Part shown: one piece after another, positions 54,820 through 64,000 of the stretch | Layout of the letters: each line of letters starts with the position of its first letter | Position numbering within the stretch: the first letter of the stretch is position 1 | Assembly (NCBI RefSeq): GCF_022682495.2 | Contig: NC_071393.1 | Location: 118,994,239 to 119,058,238, forward strand | DNA: 64,000 nucleotides | DNA from: Desmodus rotundus | Lineage: Eukaryota; Chordata; Mammalia; Chiroptera; Phyllostomidae | Direction: 5' to 3' | Program-made: the position numbers and the translations under genes | The notes under the pieces: generated by a model | Told to the model about the DNA's origin: nothing | Seen by the model: the letters and a program-made list of their open reading frames with translations, nothing else | Databases searched by the model: none

Positions 54820-55635
54820 CTTAACTGCAGTATATTGACCTCATACCTATATTATTTCCAACAGCAATAGTTCAATCTCTAGAGTGACTGACATGCAAGG
54901 GGTGGCTTTATAAAGCTAACATGGATGATATGAGGTGAACTGCTGATGGGCATGAGGGTACAGTGAGACCTGGACAGATGTGGAGGACCTTTAATTAGCA
55001 TTAGTTTTGCAAACATTCACCTTCTTCCAGAAGGGTAAGCTGTTAGAAGTAGAATCTCCATGCTGTTTAATTTTGCAGTCCCTGTAGAAGCTAGCGTAGG
55101 GCTCTGCTTACAACAGGCTTGCAATATGCGTGATACCACACAGGTGCACATTCAGTTGAAGTAGGCAGGGATTCTGGATGGGAATTCACACATCGCCCTC
55201 AGACTGTGTGGCATGCTATGGTGACAGCTTTGTGACTCCTGAAGATGAGTGACCCTGGGGTGTTGCCAAACTCTTCTCTCACTTCCTTCTTTCTTTCAAG
55301 TGTCTTCAGGTGGGTAGTGATCATGAAACAGACCATTAATGACTGTCTCCAGGTTTGGGACTTTGGAGGATGAAATTGGAATAAGAACTGAAGAGTTGAC
55401 TAGAGCCCAGCCCAAGCCTACAAATCACCACTAATGAAGGACAAGGCAGACAGAGAATATTTCAACCATATTAGACACCTTTAGTTTAATCATGCAAGAA
55501 CACTTGGGCATGCCTAGGTGGCAGAAACAGAGCCAAGAACCTGGTCAAGAAGACATTCAATGGCAAACAGCAAAGCAGCAAGCTTCCTGTGCAATGCTTA
55601 GAGAAGGCAAAGGGAGGGAAGAAGTATCATATGAC
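54820..55635. other. Unique non-coding sequence
   Basis: Nothing recognised. Confidence 0.5.
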
Positions 55636-55639
55636 TACT

Positions 55640-56110
55640 GACTTCATTTAACAAGAATTTATTGAGTTACTACTATGTGCTAGGACCTGTTCCAGGTGCT
55701 AGGAATATTAACATAAACCAAAGAGACAAAGAAGCTTATATTTTATTTAGCTAAAGAGTTAGCTAATGAATAAATAAATATACAATACGGTGCCATGTAG
55801 GGATTAGTGCCAGTCAGAGAAATAAAGCAAGGGAAGGGAACAGATGCTAAAATAGAGTAAATATCTCTATTTTATTTATATATAAAAACGTATAATATAG
55901 CGATACCAAGAGAATCGAGGGGAACTGATAAAGTGACTGGGAAGGCTACTGAGTCTGAGGGATTTTCTCTCCAAGGAGATGATATTTAAGCTGAAATCTG
56001 AATAGCAAAGAGAAGGCAGCTATGCAGAAAGCATTCCAGGGGCACCAAGGCAAAGACCCTGTGCTCTGCAGATACAGAAATAGAAATAAGGCCAGTGTAG
56101 CTTTATAAAC
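55640..56110 (-). mobile_element. L2 LINE 3' region, reverse, well preserved
   Basis: The text 'tttaacaagaatttattgag', 'actatgtgctaggacctgtt', 'gatgatatttaagctgaaat' and 'gcattccaggggcaccaagg' follows reverse L2 from its 3' end inwards. Confidence 0.75.
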
Positions 56111-56114
56111 CTGG

Positions 56115-57620
56115 GGGGACTTGGGAGCCTGGTTAGAGTCATTAATTTAAAAAATAACCTTCTTTCATAGATATGACTTTGAGAACCAATATAACTCCTA
56201 GAAAACGATTTTTCTTTCCATTTAAATATTGCCTAGTTCTTCCATCAGAGACAGGTATAACATTTAAATTGATCTATTTGTAATATGAATTTCTTCCTGC
56301 AATTCTCTTTTCCCCAGTACTCCTGAGAAAATTCAAAATGCAGAGCACGCATTATTATAATAAAATTTTATTAAATAGCATAATTAACAAAAATACTGTA
56401 TAGCAATATGCCAGTTTTTAAGTGTGTTGACTCAGGCAGTAATGGGAATTCTTGGTCCATATTAGTCTGCAGAACCGTTTATCTTCCACACCCCCTTAGA
56501 TGTACTGGGTTGTACTTTTTCTTTGGAGGGCTTCCTAACTGCCTGAACTTGGGAGCAGCCAGGGAAGTGACCTCAGCCTTTAGTTGTCTCCACTTCTTCC
56601 TGGGTGCTGCTGCAATCTCTTAACCCCTTTCCAGGTAGGTTTGTTTATGTACCCTGTGTACTCTCCATCTAGGCTACGTGCATCAGCTAAATCCTCTCTT
56701 GTGTCTCTGGAGAAGATTCCGATCCTTTTTATAGGTTTTCACCATTTTTTTTTTCCTTTTCTCTACTGCTTTTCCTGTGCTGTCTGGAGAACCACTCCCC
56801 CTACCACCGGGTCCTCTTTTCCTCAGTTAATCATGTAAGAGACTGTGCTCGCTCATCCTCTACATTCACACATCTCTAAAACATCTTTCTATTTATACTG
56901 TTCACAGAAGTGTAAGTGAAGAGCAGGTGGGTAGGTTGTGCTGCATAGAAATATACTTATATGCTAAAAATGCAATGGAAATCTTTAATGTATGTTTCCT
57001 GTATATTTTCATGTAATGTATGCTCTCCAAAATACACTCAGTAACTTTCACATTATGAATCACTAAGCCTTATGCTTCTCCAAAGAAGGGAGCACGATTT
57101 CTCAAAATATAGTATTTCTCAAAATATTGTTTTTAGTATGAAAATTTAATGTTTAATGACCAATTCAAAAGTCAGCTTTGAAATTCTGCACTACCTCAGC
57201 CCTGGTCAACTTTAAAATGCAAATGCTCCCCATAAGGAACAAATGTCTTTTCAATTATTAAAATTGAATTTCAAGATCTGCAACGGGCTCTATAATAAAA
57301 TGTTTAAATGTATCTGAGAAATAGTTCTTAAATTCTAATAATAATTTAAAAGGACAAAGGCAGAGACTTGAAGGGAAATAAGAGCAAAAATTGAGTTATA
57401 AAAACTAAAATGTATTTAATTTTCATAGCAGTCTGAAGGCATTTTATCAGTGGCATAGTGTAGGGAGACAGTCCCACTCACACAGGCGTGCACACACACA
57501 GTGGAGTCGGCGTGCTTTCTGATCTGTGAGAATTGCTTACCGAAATTAGAGACAGGCTGCTGGTGTTCGTTTGGCTTCCTAACTGGGAGAATGTATATGA
57601 GAAGCCAGGATAATGGTTAA
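56115..57620. other. Unique, partly AT-rich non-coding sequence
   Basis: No gene or named repeat. The stretch 56900-57420 is AT-rich with long A/T words. Confidence 0.45.
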
Positions 57621-57624
57621 ACGT

Positions 57625-57965
57625 TTTTGATATTTTATAAAATAAGTGTAAGGATAGTCAAATGTCCATTGTATTTCTGCTGTGTGCTTTTTGCCCAGAA
57701 CGGTGCTGTGGATGTGAGGGATTTGAGAGAGTTGCAAGGTATGGGGTCTGCTCTTGGGAAGTTTACCAGTGAGTTGGAAAGAAAACAAAAAGACTTTATA
57801 TTATATAGCTCGAAAACAGTACATGTCAGTGTACACTTAAGCACTAAGATGGTGCAGAGATACAAATAATTACAGAAAACGACCAAAAAGAAAGTTATTA
57901 ATGTTGTGAGGAACCTACCTGGAATGCTTCATGGAGGAGGCGGCATTGAACTGGACCTAGAGGAA
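57625..57965 (-). mobile_element. L2-like fragment, reverse, decayed
   Basis: The order 'attgtatttctgctgtgtgc', 'ggtctgctcttgggaagttt' and 'atgcttcatggaggaggcgg' fits a reverse L2 3' end. Confidence 0.45.
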
Positions 57966-57969
57966 GTAC

Positions 57970-58660
57970 AGGATTTGGCATCATTTTTTTTAGTGTGATG
58001 ATAACTTATTTTTATTATAATAAATGATTAGCTGTCTGTTGGCTCAGAGATTAGGGGATGGAAAAGCATGACAGCCCCATGGGGTAACTGTGTGTGAAGG
58101 TCTTTTTTAAAGGAGTTAGAAGGAAGAAAGAGAAAGGCTTTCTAAGAGCCTAGGCTGAGGAAAAATGTAGGAGGTGCAGAAGAGAATTAATGGGTAATGC
58201 ATATCATCTCGTACAAAGTAACCTTGACACAAATGGGGCAATTTAAAGGAGGGTAAGTGACTCTCAGCCCACTCACCCAGCCTGATGGAGGAAATAATCA
58301 TGGGGTTGATGACAGATTGGAAAAAGAAGACCCAGGGTAGCTTTCCCCCTCCATTATGTGTTTCTCATCTGGAGGTAGGGAGCTCATAGCTAAAAGAACA
58401 TTTTAGAAACTCAGCCCTTTCTACTTTCAAATAAGCTTAGAGAAGTAACTTGATCTAACAACAAATTAGAGGTACCTTTCTTTTCCCTCCTCTCTCCAGC
58501 TCCATGCAGAGATGTGACTATTGCCATACCACCAAGGTCCAAGAGGTCGAAGTTAACAAAAGAGGTTACAAGATAATTGTAAATAATTGTGATAACAATG
58601 TGTGAGCAGGGGTGGGACCAGCGCTGTGCTTCATGAGTGAGGAAAGTAGTATTGATCTAA
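57970..58660. other. Unique non-coding sequence
   Basis: Nothing recognised. Confidence 0.5.
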
Positions 58661-58667
58661 GTCCATG

Positions 58668-58842
58668 GTTTTCAGCCTTGGCTACACATTGGGGTCACCT
58701 GGGGAGCCTTCACAATTACTGGTGCCCCACCTTTCCCTTCACCCCAGAGATATACAATAGCTAGTCTGAAAAATGTTCCGGGCTCTGGATTTTCTAAAGC
58801 TCCACAGGCCTTTCTAGGGTTGAGGATTACTACTCTAAGTGG
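58668..58842. mobile_element. hAT-Charlie element, palindromic type
   Basis: The left end 'ggttttcagccttggctaca' and 'attggggtcacctggggagc' are mirrored by 'aaagctccacaggcctttct' and 'agggttgaggattactact' at the right end. Confidence 0.65.
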
Positions 58843-58904
58843 TGATGTAAAAGTGAATGGTACCCGGAAAGCTTGTCCAACCACAAACTGTTGGATCTGA
58901 CTTC

Positions 58905-59030
58905 TGGAGTTTGTGACTCATTAGATCTGGTACAGGACCCAAGAATTTGTATTTCTAAAATGTCATCAGGTGATGCTGATGCTGCTGGTCTGGGGCCCAT
59001 GCTTTGAGAAGTACTGATTTAAACGATTGA
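58905..59030. mobile_element. hAT-Charlie (MER20-like) right half
   Basis: The text 'caggtgatgctgatgctgct' with 'ggtctggggcccatgctttg' and 'agaagtactg' is a MER20-like terminus. Confidence 0.65.
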
Positions 59031-59054
59031 AGTCAAACTGCTCCATGTTACACT

Positions 59055-59210
59055 AAGCATTTCCTAAAGTTTGGCCCTTGAACGTGATCATTAAAATGCA
59101 TACTCTGAGTACCTCCCTTGACCCACTGAATTTGAATACCTGAGAACGTGCATCTGCTATGAGATCTCCAGGTTTTTAGTTTGGACTCTATCACTTCTGA
59201 ACTACTGTGC
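59055..59210. mobile_element. hAT-Charlie (MER20-like) element
   Basis: The text 'ctaaagtttggcccttgaac' and 'gacccactgaatttgaatac' with 'gatctccagg' fits the family. Confidence 0.5.
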
Positions 59211-59604
59211 AGGTTAATAATTTTGTTTCTTTTGTATCTTGCTCCAAATATTATTTTACATAAATTTAATGTGTGACCATATGAGGAATTTTGTAATTAT
59301 TTTATGCAATTTTATGGGGAAAACTCTATTTTTAAGAGTTCAGATTGTATTCGATACTCGGAGGTATTAAAAGGTCAATCCTGGGGACAAGGGCTTTGTT
59401 TTGGGGTCTATGGTACAATAACAGAACCTGTGCTCCTGTGGTGGAGGCAGTGCTAACTGCATGTGGGACATTTCGGAGGGAACTTTTAAGAGTGTGCTTT
59501 TGCAAATTCAACATAATTAGGTAAGTGCCCTCGACACAGATAGTGTGAAGGTGTGAGGGGCATCTTTCAGACTGTAGAGGGCATTGCAATTACCAAGGGC
59601 ACTC

Positions 59605-59725
59605 ATTAAACGTTCAGTCCCCAAGTTGCAGCCCCAGAGAGTCTTAATCCTGGGTGGCATCTAGGAACATCAGACAAAACTAGGTGATTCTGATATAATG
59701 GGTGTAGGAGACTCATCTTAAAAAC
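59605..59725. mobile_element. hAT-Charlie fragment
   Basis: The text 'aagttgcagccccagagagt' with 'aaactaggtgattctgatat' resembles a Charlie internal to right end. Confidence 0.45.
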
Positions 59726-59729
59726 ATGG

Positions 59730-60640
59730 AGGGACTATGGGGGAGAAAAAATATTTTTATAGTTGACCCGAGTTGCTAGTAGAGAATTTGCTACATATTA
59801 ACTATTTTTTTTCTCTAACTTTATGTAAGTCAGTGTCCTGAGAGCTAGGTACAAGTCCCAGCTCAGTACCCTACTTTTTTGCTGTAGTGTTATTCCCCAC
59901 CCGCGTCTCTTTCTCTTTCAGATATTGCATGGCTTTTCTTTTTTCTAATCTCATCCCTATAGCTTTCTTCCTTTTATAGATGAAGGAGAGGAGATCCTCA
60001 AATGAGGATCAGGTGAAGTTTGCATTTAGCTGGATTTTCTTCACCTTTATCTCCCTGTCTGGGCCAGCTTATTTTTCCTGCTATTTTTTCTTATTGTTCT
60101 CTGTACTGTTACCCACCCCACCCCCACCAGTTCATTTTCCATCTTCACTCTGAGCTGTGGTTCCTTTGTGTCCTCTCTTTGCCTTCATGCCAGTGGACAG
60201 GAAGGGACAGAAGGCCGCTGGAGACATTGCCGATCTGTGACTTTCTCCCCAGGGGTGGGTGGTAGTGGCAGAAGGTTAGGAAGCCAGAAGAACAAAACCT
60301 ACACAAGTCTCCCAGGACATTTTGGTTGTGAGTGCGGGATTAATAGGACCAAATAAAATGATTTTTCACCCAAACCTGGGGTTTGTGGGTGAGACAGAGA
60401 CAGGCCTGGGAAAAACTTACACGACGATCAACATTTTGTTAGTGAGTAATAATCTCTGGCGGTTGGGGGGAGGGGGACCTGTGAAAAGTGAATCTTAACT
60501 GATTTTCAGTGTGGTTGGCCAGTCTTATCAAGTGAACTTCCAACTGTCTGAGATCATGGGGAATATAATAGAATTATTTCATGTTCTTCCATTTTTCAGG
60601 CTTCCTTCACGCCCACCTACTAAGATGTAGCTTTCACTGA
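59730..60640. other. Unique non-coding sequence
   Basis: Nothing recognised. Confidence 0.5.
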
Positions 60641-60740
60641 AGAATCATTTCTCAGTCGGAAAAAAAAAGAAAGACCTGGTAGAGGAGAAACTTTTATTGA
60701 TTCTGGTGACGATTGAGATGTGACAGTAAGATCTCTCGTG

Positions 60741-60766
60741 ATTGGCTCATCTGTTGTCATGGAAAC
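60741..60766. promoter_or_regulatory. RFX X-box next to an inverted CCAAT box
   Basis: GTTGTCATGGAAAC at 60753-60766 fits the RFX consensus RYYNYY-N2-RRNRAC on both strands. ATTGG (an inverted CCAAT) is at 60741-60745. Read on the minus strand, the X-box comes first and CCAAT follows about 7 bp on. The surrounding stretch 60650-60900 is repeat-free. No transcript start is evident. Confidence 0.4.
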
Positions 60767-60769
60767 CCA

Positions 60770-61920
60770 GAGCGTGGCCGAGTCTAGGCAGAGTCTGAGG
60801 TTTTTAATCATCAAAATGGTGGACTTAACGTGTTTTGAATGGCACAGATAAGAGAAGAAATGATATGTATTCTTTACAGTTTAACTCTTTCACTCCGGGT
60901 TCCCTGTAACATTTAAGAAGAGGTTTAGAGCTTAGTTAAAGCTGTTCTATTTTCGTATTATTTGCTTTCCTTCTTGAGGCAAGTGCTGAAATGGAATTGC
61001 CAGATCTGAAATGGTACATAACGCAGAGGGTGTGCACAAACAGGTTCCATATAAGTCCCTATTGGGGTTGGGGGAGAGAGATTCCCAACGGTTAAGATAG
61101 CCGTTTTGTTAAAATGTACACACATGTGCACCCCCTCCTCACAGGCGCCCCTCCCCCACAAAGGAGAACGGAGCACCAAGAAGTAGAATGAACTGGAGGG
61201 ATCAGTTTTAAGGTAGGTAAGAGTAGGGAAAATAGCTAGAGAAGGGACAATTCAAGGGATAGAAAATATAGAGTCACACAGAAAAAGTCACACAAGGAAA
61301 ATGAGCTTCAAGGTGCTCTGTCTTCATCACAAGAATGTTGGAGACTTTTCTCTGTGGAAAAATTGTAGAATGTTCAGTTGAGGTTGCTGCCACCCATAGA
61401 AGTGAGATTTCCTCCTAGGGCTTTCAGAGAAATCCTGCTCCTCAAGAGCCTTACTTTTGTATTTTTGCATTCTTTTAGGAGATATTTGTTTCCTGAACTT
61501 CCCTTTACTTTTTAAGGAATCTCCTCCCCGCCCCCCCACCAGAGCCTGAATCACCTGAGTAAGATTTGCTGTCTATGTAAACGACATGATAAAGTGATTC
61601 CTTATATCAGTGATTCAACCAAAGTTTAAGTCCCAAGAAACAGAATCAACATATTATAAAAATTGCAATAAAATCCCAATAAAAAATCCCCATAAAAAGT
61701 TTGAGTTTTGACCGAAGAGCTCATTCCACAAATGCAAAACTTTGGATGTGTTTATATCAAGGGACTACTATTTCTTTTCCCAGACTCCAAAGTTTAAATA
61801 GCTGGTGTACTCTTGTGATTTAGTATGGTTTCCGTTGTATAGAACAGGAACCCAAGGCTATTAAAAGCTCTTGTATATGCTATGTACATCCTTAGGGTTA
61901 CTTGTGTACTTGCTTATTAT
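60770..61920. other. Unique non-coding sequence
   Basis: Nothing recognised. Confidence 0.5.
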
Positions 61921-61924
61921 TCTC

Positions 61925-62045
61925 CTGATCTGTCTAAAGGAGGCAGAGAGTGCACCTTGCTAATAGTTGGCTCTCTTGTATCCCCAGGGCTGTGCCTAGC
62001 TCATAACAGAGCCTTGATAAATATTGTCCAGCTAAATTGTATGGT
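61925..62045 (+). mobile_element. L2 3' end
   Basis: The text 'atccccagggctgtgcctag', then 'agagccttgataaatattgt', is the L2 terminal segment. Confidence 0.65.
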
Positions 62046-62151
62046 TTGCTTGAGTTAACAAAAGGAGACAATGAAAGAGCTGGGGCTAGACCTTCCCTTC
62101 TCTACCAAGCTTCTTGAATTGGAAACAGGACATAGTCATGTTGGACACTGC

Positions 62152-62340
62152 CAGGGGTATTCAAACTTTTGGTGTCTCTGGGTCACACTGGAAGAAGAAG
62201 AGCTGTTTTGGGCCACACATTAAATACATTGTGACATGTAATCACAACAAAAATCTCATGTGTTAATAAGTAAATTTATGATTTTGTGTTAGGCCGCCTT
62301 CATAGCCATCCTGGGCTGCATGCGGCCCGTGGGTCACAGG
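62152..62340 (+). mobile_element. hAT-like MITE, copy 2, right end truncated
   Basis: It starts 'caggggtattcaaacttttg' and runs parallel to 13225-13424 through 'cacactggaagaagaagag' and 'ctgggctgcatgcggcccgt'. The last part with the right inverted repeat is missing. Non-coding. Confidence 0.65.
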
Positions 62341-62344
62341 ACAC

Positions 62345-63235
62345 CCTAAGCCCTCAGTAAATACCTGTCAGCAGATTGACTGATGGGTTGATTTGAAGCT
62401 ATTATATTCTTTAGTACTTGTCCCATATGCTTCAACAGAAACTTTAGATCTTACTTGATCGGTCATACTTTTAGACTTGCTTTTTTCTATTTTAAAAACA
62501 AAAAAAGATAATATGGCTACAAATATAATGACCATCTGGATTTGTTCCTGTGGATAACCTTGAGATCATGTGAATGAATTTTTTTAGCTCTTTAAAAAGA
62601 CAAGTATTAGAGTGACAGGCTCAATAATTAGCCAGCGCTGCCTCTTCACTCCTTTTAATGTCATTTCTCGTGTTTACATCGGTTACAAATAATATAGACT
62701 GATTTTGACTTACATGTTACCGTACTCTCCTTTTTGTAGGTCATTTTGGGTCTCGGTCCCTCTTTGACATGTTCTATTTCCCATCCCTCTCTGTTAGACC
62801 TCTTCTCATTTCCCCATCGGTTTATGTTTTAAGTTCTTCACGTGCTAAGTCTCATCTTCCAATCCTTGTTACAAAGCACGTTTCCCATGATCCTAGGAAG
62901 AGTGAGCTCACTAAAAGACAGCGACCTAGTAACTAGAAGAATGACCATGTCCAGACTTCACCTTGAGCAAAAGTACCTGAATGTACTTTCTTTGTGACTT
63001 TGTCTGAATCTTTAACAGGAAAGTCCTTTTACGGTGAACCCGCTGCTTAACCTGTTGGAAATGAGTTGGTGACTCTCTTAAATTCCTCTGTATTTCTAGA
63101 AGTCGGTTCCATCTCCCAGCCGAGGTGTTCTTACTGCCTTCATCATGGAGACTTAGTAGCTATGGAGAGGACAAGCTAGGGATTTCTGCCAACTGCAAGT
63201 CCCTGGTGATTCCAAGAGAAAGTTCAGCAGATCAG
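62345..63235. other. Unique non-coding sequence
   Basis: Nothing recognised beyond a possible L2 tail at 62345-62395. Confidence 0.45.
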
Positions 63236-63239
63236 CTAA

Positions 63240-63420
63240 TAATAATCTTTGCTATTTAAACTGTGTTCTCTGTTTTTCAAGCACTTGGCTCTTGGTTATA
63301 TCTTTAAAAATATTCTACCAAGGCATTTAATTCACACATGGGTGATTCTGATCCATGCTATACAGATGAGATATCTGCCCCATTTCCAATGGCATGGAGA
63401 AAGTAATAAAATGCAGGCTG
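63240..63420 (-). repeat. MIR SINE, reverse, very diverged
   Basis: The order 'ataataatctttgctattta' (AT-rich start), 'aagcacttggctcttggtta' and 'tacagatgagatatctg' suggests a reverse MIR. Confidence 0.35.
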
Positions 63421-63529
63421 AATAGAACTCAGAATGTTCCTTGTTTTCTGGGCTTGAGAAATTCCTCTTGGGAGAGGAGGATGTGAAACTCACTGGCTGA
63501 CCTCTAGGTAGACAGAACTCTGGAGCTTT

Positions 63530-63650
63530 TAAAAGGGGCCCCAGAGTTCAAATCACTCAAGAACTTTATTTTGTAAACGGGGAAATCAAGGACCAGAAAA
63601 ATGTGCTTTGCCAAGGATAGGAACTAAGTCATGGCAGTTTTAGCTCATGA
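63530..63650 (-). repeat. MIR SINE fragment, reverse
   Basis: The text 'tttgtaaacggggaaatcaa', then 'gtgctttgccaaggatagga', is the reverse MIR core. Confidence 0.55.
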
Positions 63651-63894
63651 ATTGTGTTTGCTAGAGTTCAGGTGAATGTTCCAGTGTGAGTCTCCTTCTG
63701 AGGAAAGGTTAAGCATTCTTTAGTATAAACCAAGGCATATTCTTCAATAACCCCCACCCTGCCTCCCACCCCAAAACCCATCATGAAGATACCTTTGTGC
63801 CTTGATTCACCGGGCAGAATTACTAATACAGGTAGAGTGTCAGGAATGCAGAGAGTTAATATAGCTGCTGAATAATATACCAGTGCCACAGAGT

Positions 63895-63922
63895 TTAATA
63901 ATAGATAATAATAAATAATACA
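63895..63922. repeat. (AAT)n microsatellite, degenerate
   Basis: AATA/AATAAT units run for about 28 bp. Confidence 0.75.
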
Positions 63923-64000
63923 GTAGGGAATTATGTAATTCAGTCACAGAGTAAATGACAAGGGAAGCACACACATCCGCAGAAGAGTGTTTCTTTTTTT

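Overview
This is mammalian nuclear DNA, and the repeats point to a bat. Two SINEs (30151-30357 and 43255-43401) have the tRNA-derived head, GGTTCGA-type B box and direct-repeat flanks of the chiropteran VES family. They sit among several Tc1/mariner copies and a 5'-truncated L1 with a laurasiatherian-type 3' end. The species or family within bats cannot be decided from this window.

I recognise no protein-coding exon, functional RNA gene, CpG island or promoter. The open frames are short, scattered on both strands and mostly coincide with repeats (L1 ORF2, L2, MLT1, VES, mariner). The window therefore looks like a gene desert or the inside of a very large intron, built from layers of transposons of different ages. 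The oldest layer is a CR1/L3 reverse-transcriptase fossil (36600-36706) with many MIR and L2 fragments. Next come nonautonomous hAT-Charlie elements, MLT1 LTRs, a TG...CA-bounded LTR-like family (3229-3711, 12803-13552) and a third ancient family seen three times. The youngest layer is mariner copies (14995-15551, 20250-20374, 38042-38717), a hAT-like MITE (13225-13424, 62152-62340), the VES SINEs and L1 insertions.

Layout. 0-10 kb: mostly unique sequence, two ancient repeats, a perfect 18-bp inverted repeat and a long L2 tail. 10-20 kb: a three-level nest (hAT-like MITE in an LTR-like repeat in a degenerate telomere-like array), a mariner carrying a MER5A segment, an MLT1. 20-30 kb: a mariner MITE inside a MIR, several MIRs, an MLT1. 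30-40 kb: a VES inside an L2, a twin-primed L1, a MIR inside a MIR, the CR1/L3 fossil, and a mariner with transposase remnants in a TA/TG microsatellite. 40-50 kb: the second VES, a TATC microsatellite, and an L1 with a 22-bp perfect target-site duplication and an intact ORF2 C-terminus. 50-64 kb: hAT-Charlie copies clustered at 58.7-59.7 kb, a conserved-looking AT-rich block (53010-53300) and a palindromic RFX X-box beside a CCAAT box (60741-60766).

The best candidates for something undescribed are the mariner/MER5A chimera and the retained CR1/L3 fossil. Repeat names were assigned by eye against remembered consensus sequences, so edges are approximate and subfamilies mostly unassigned.
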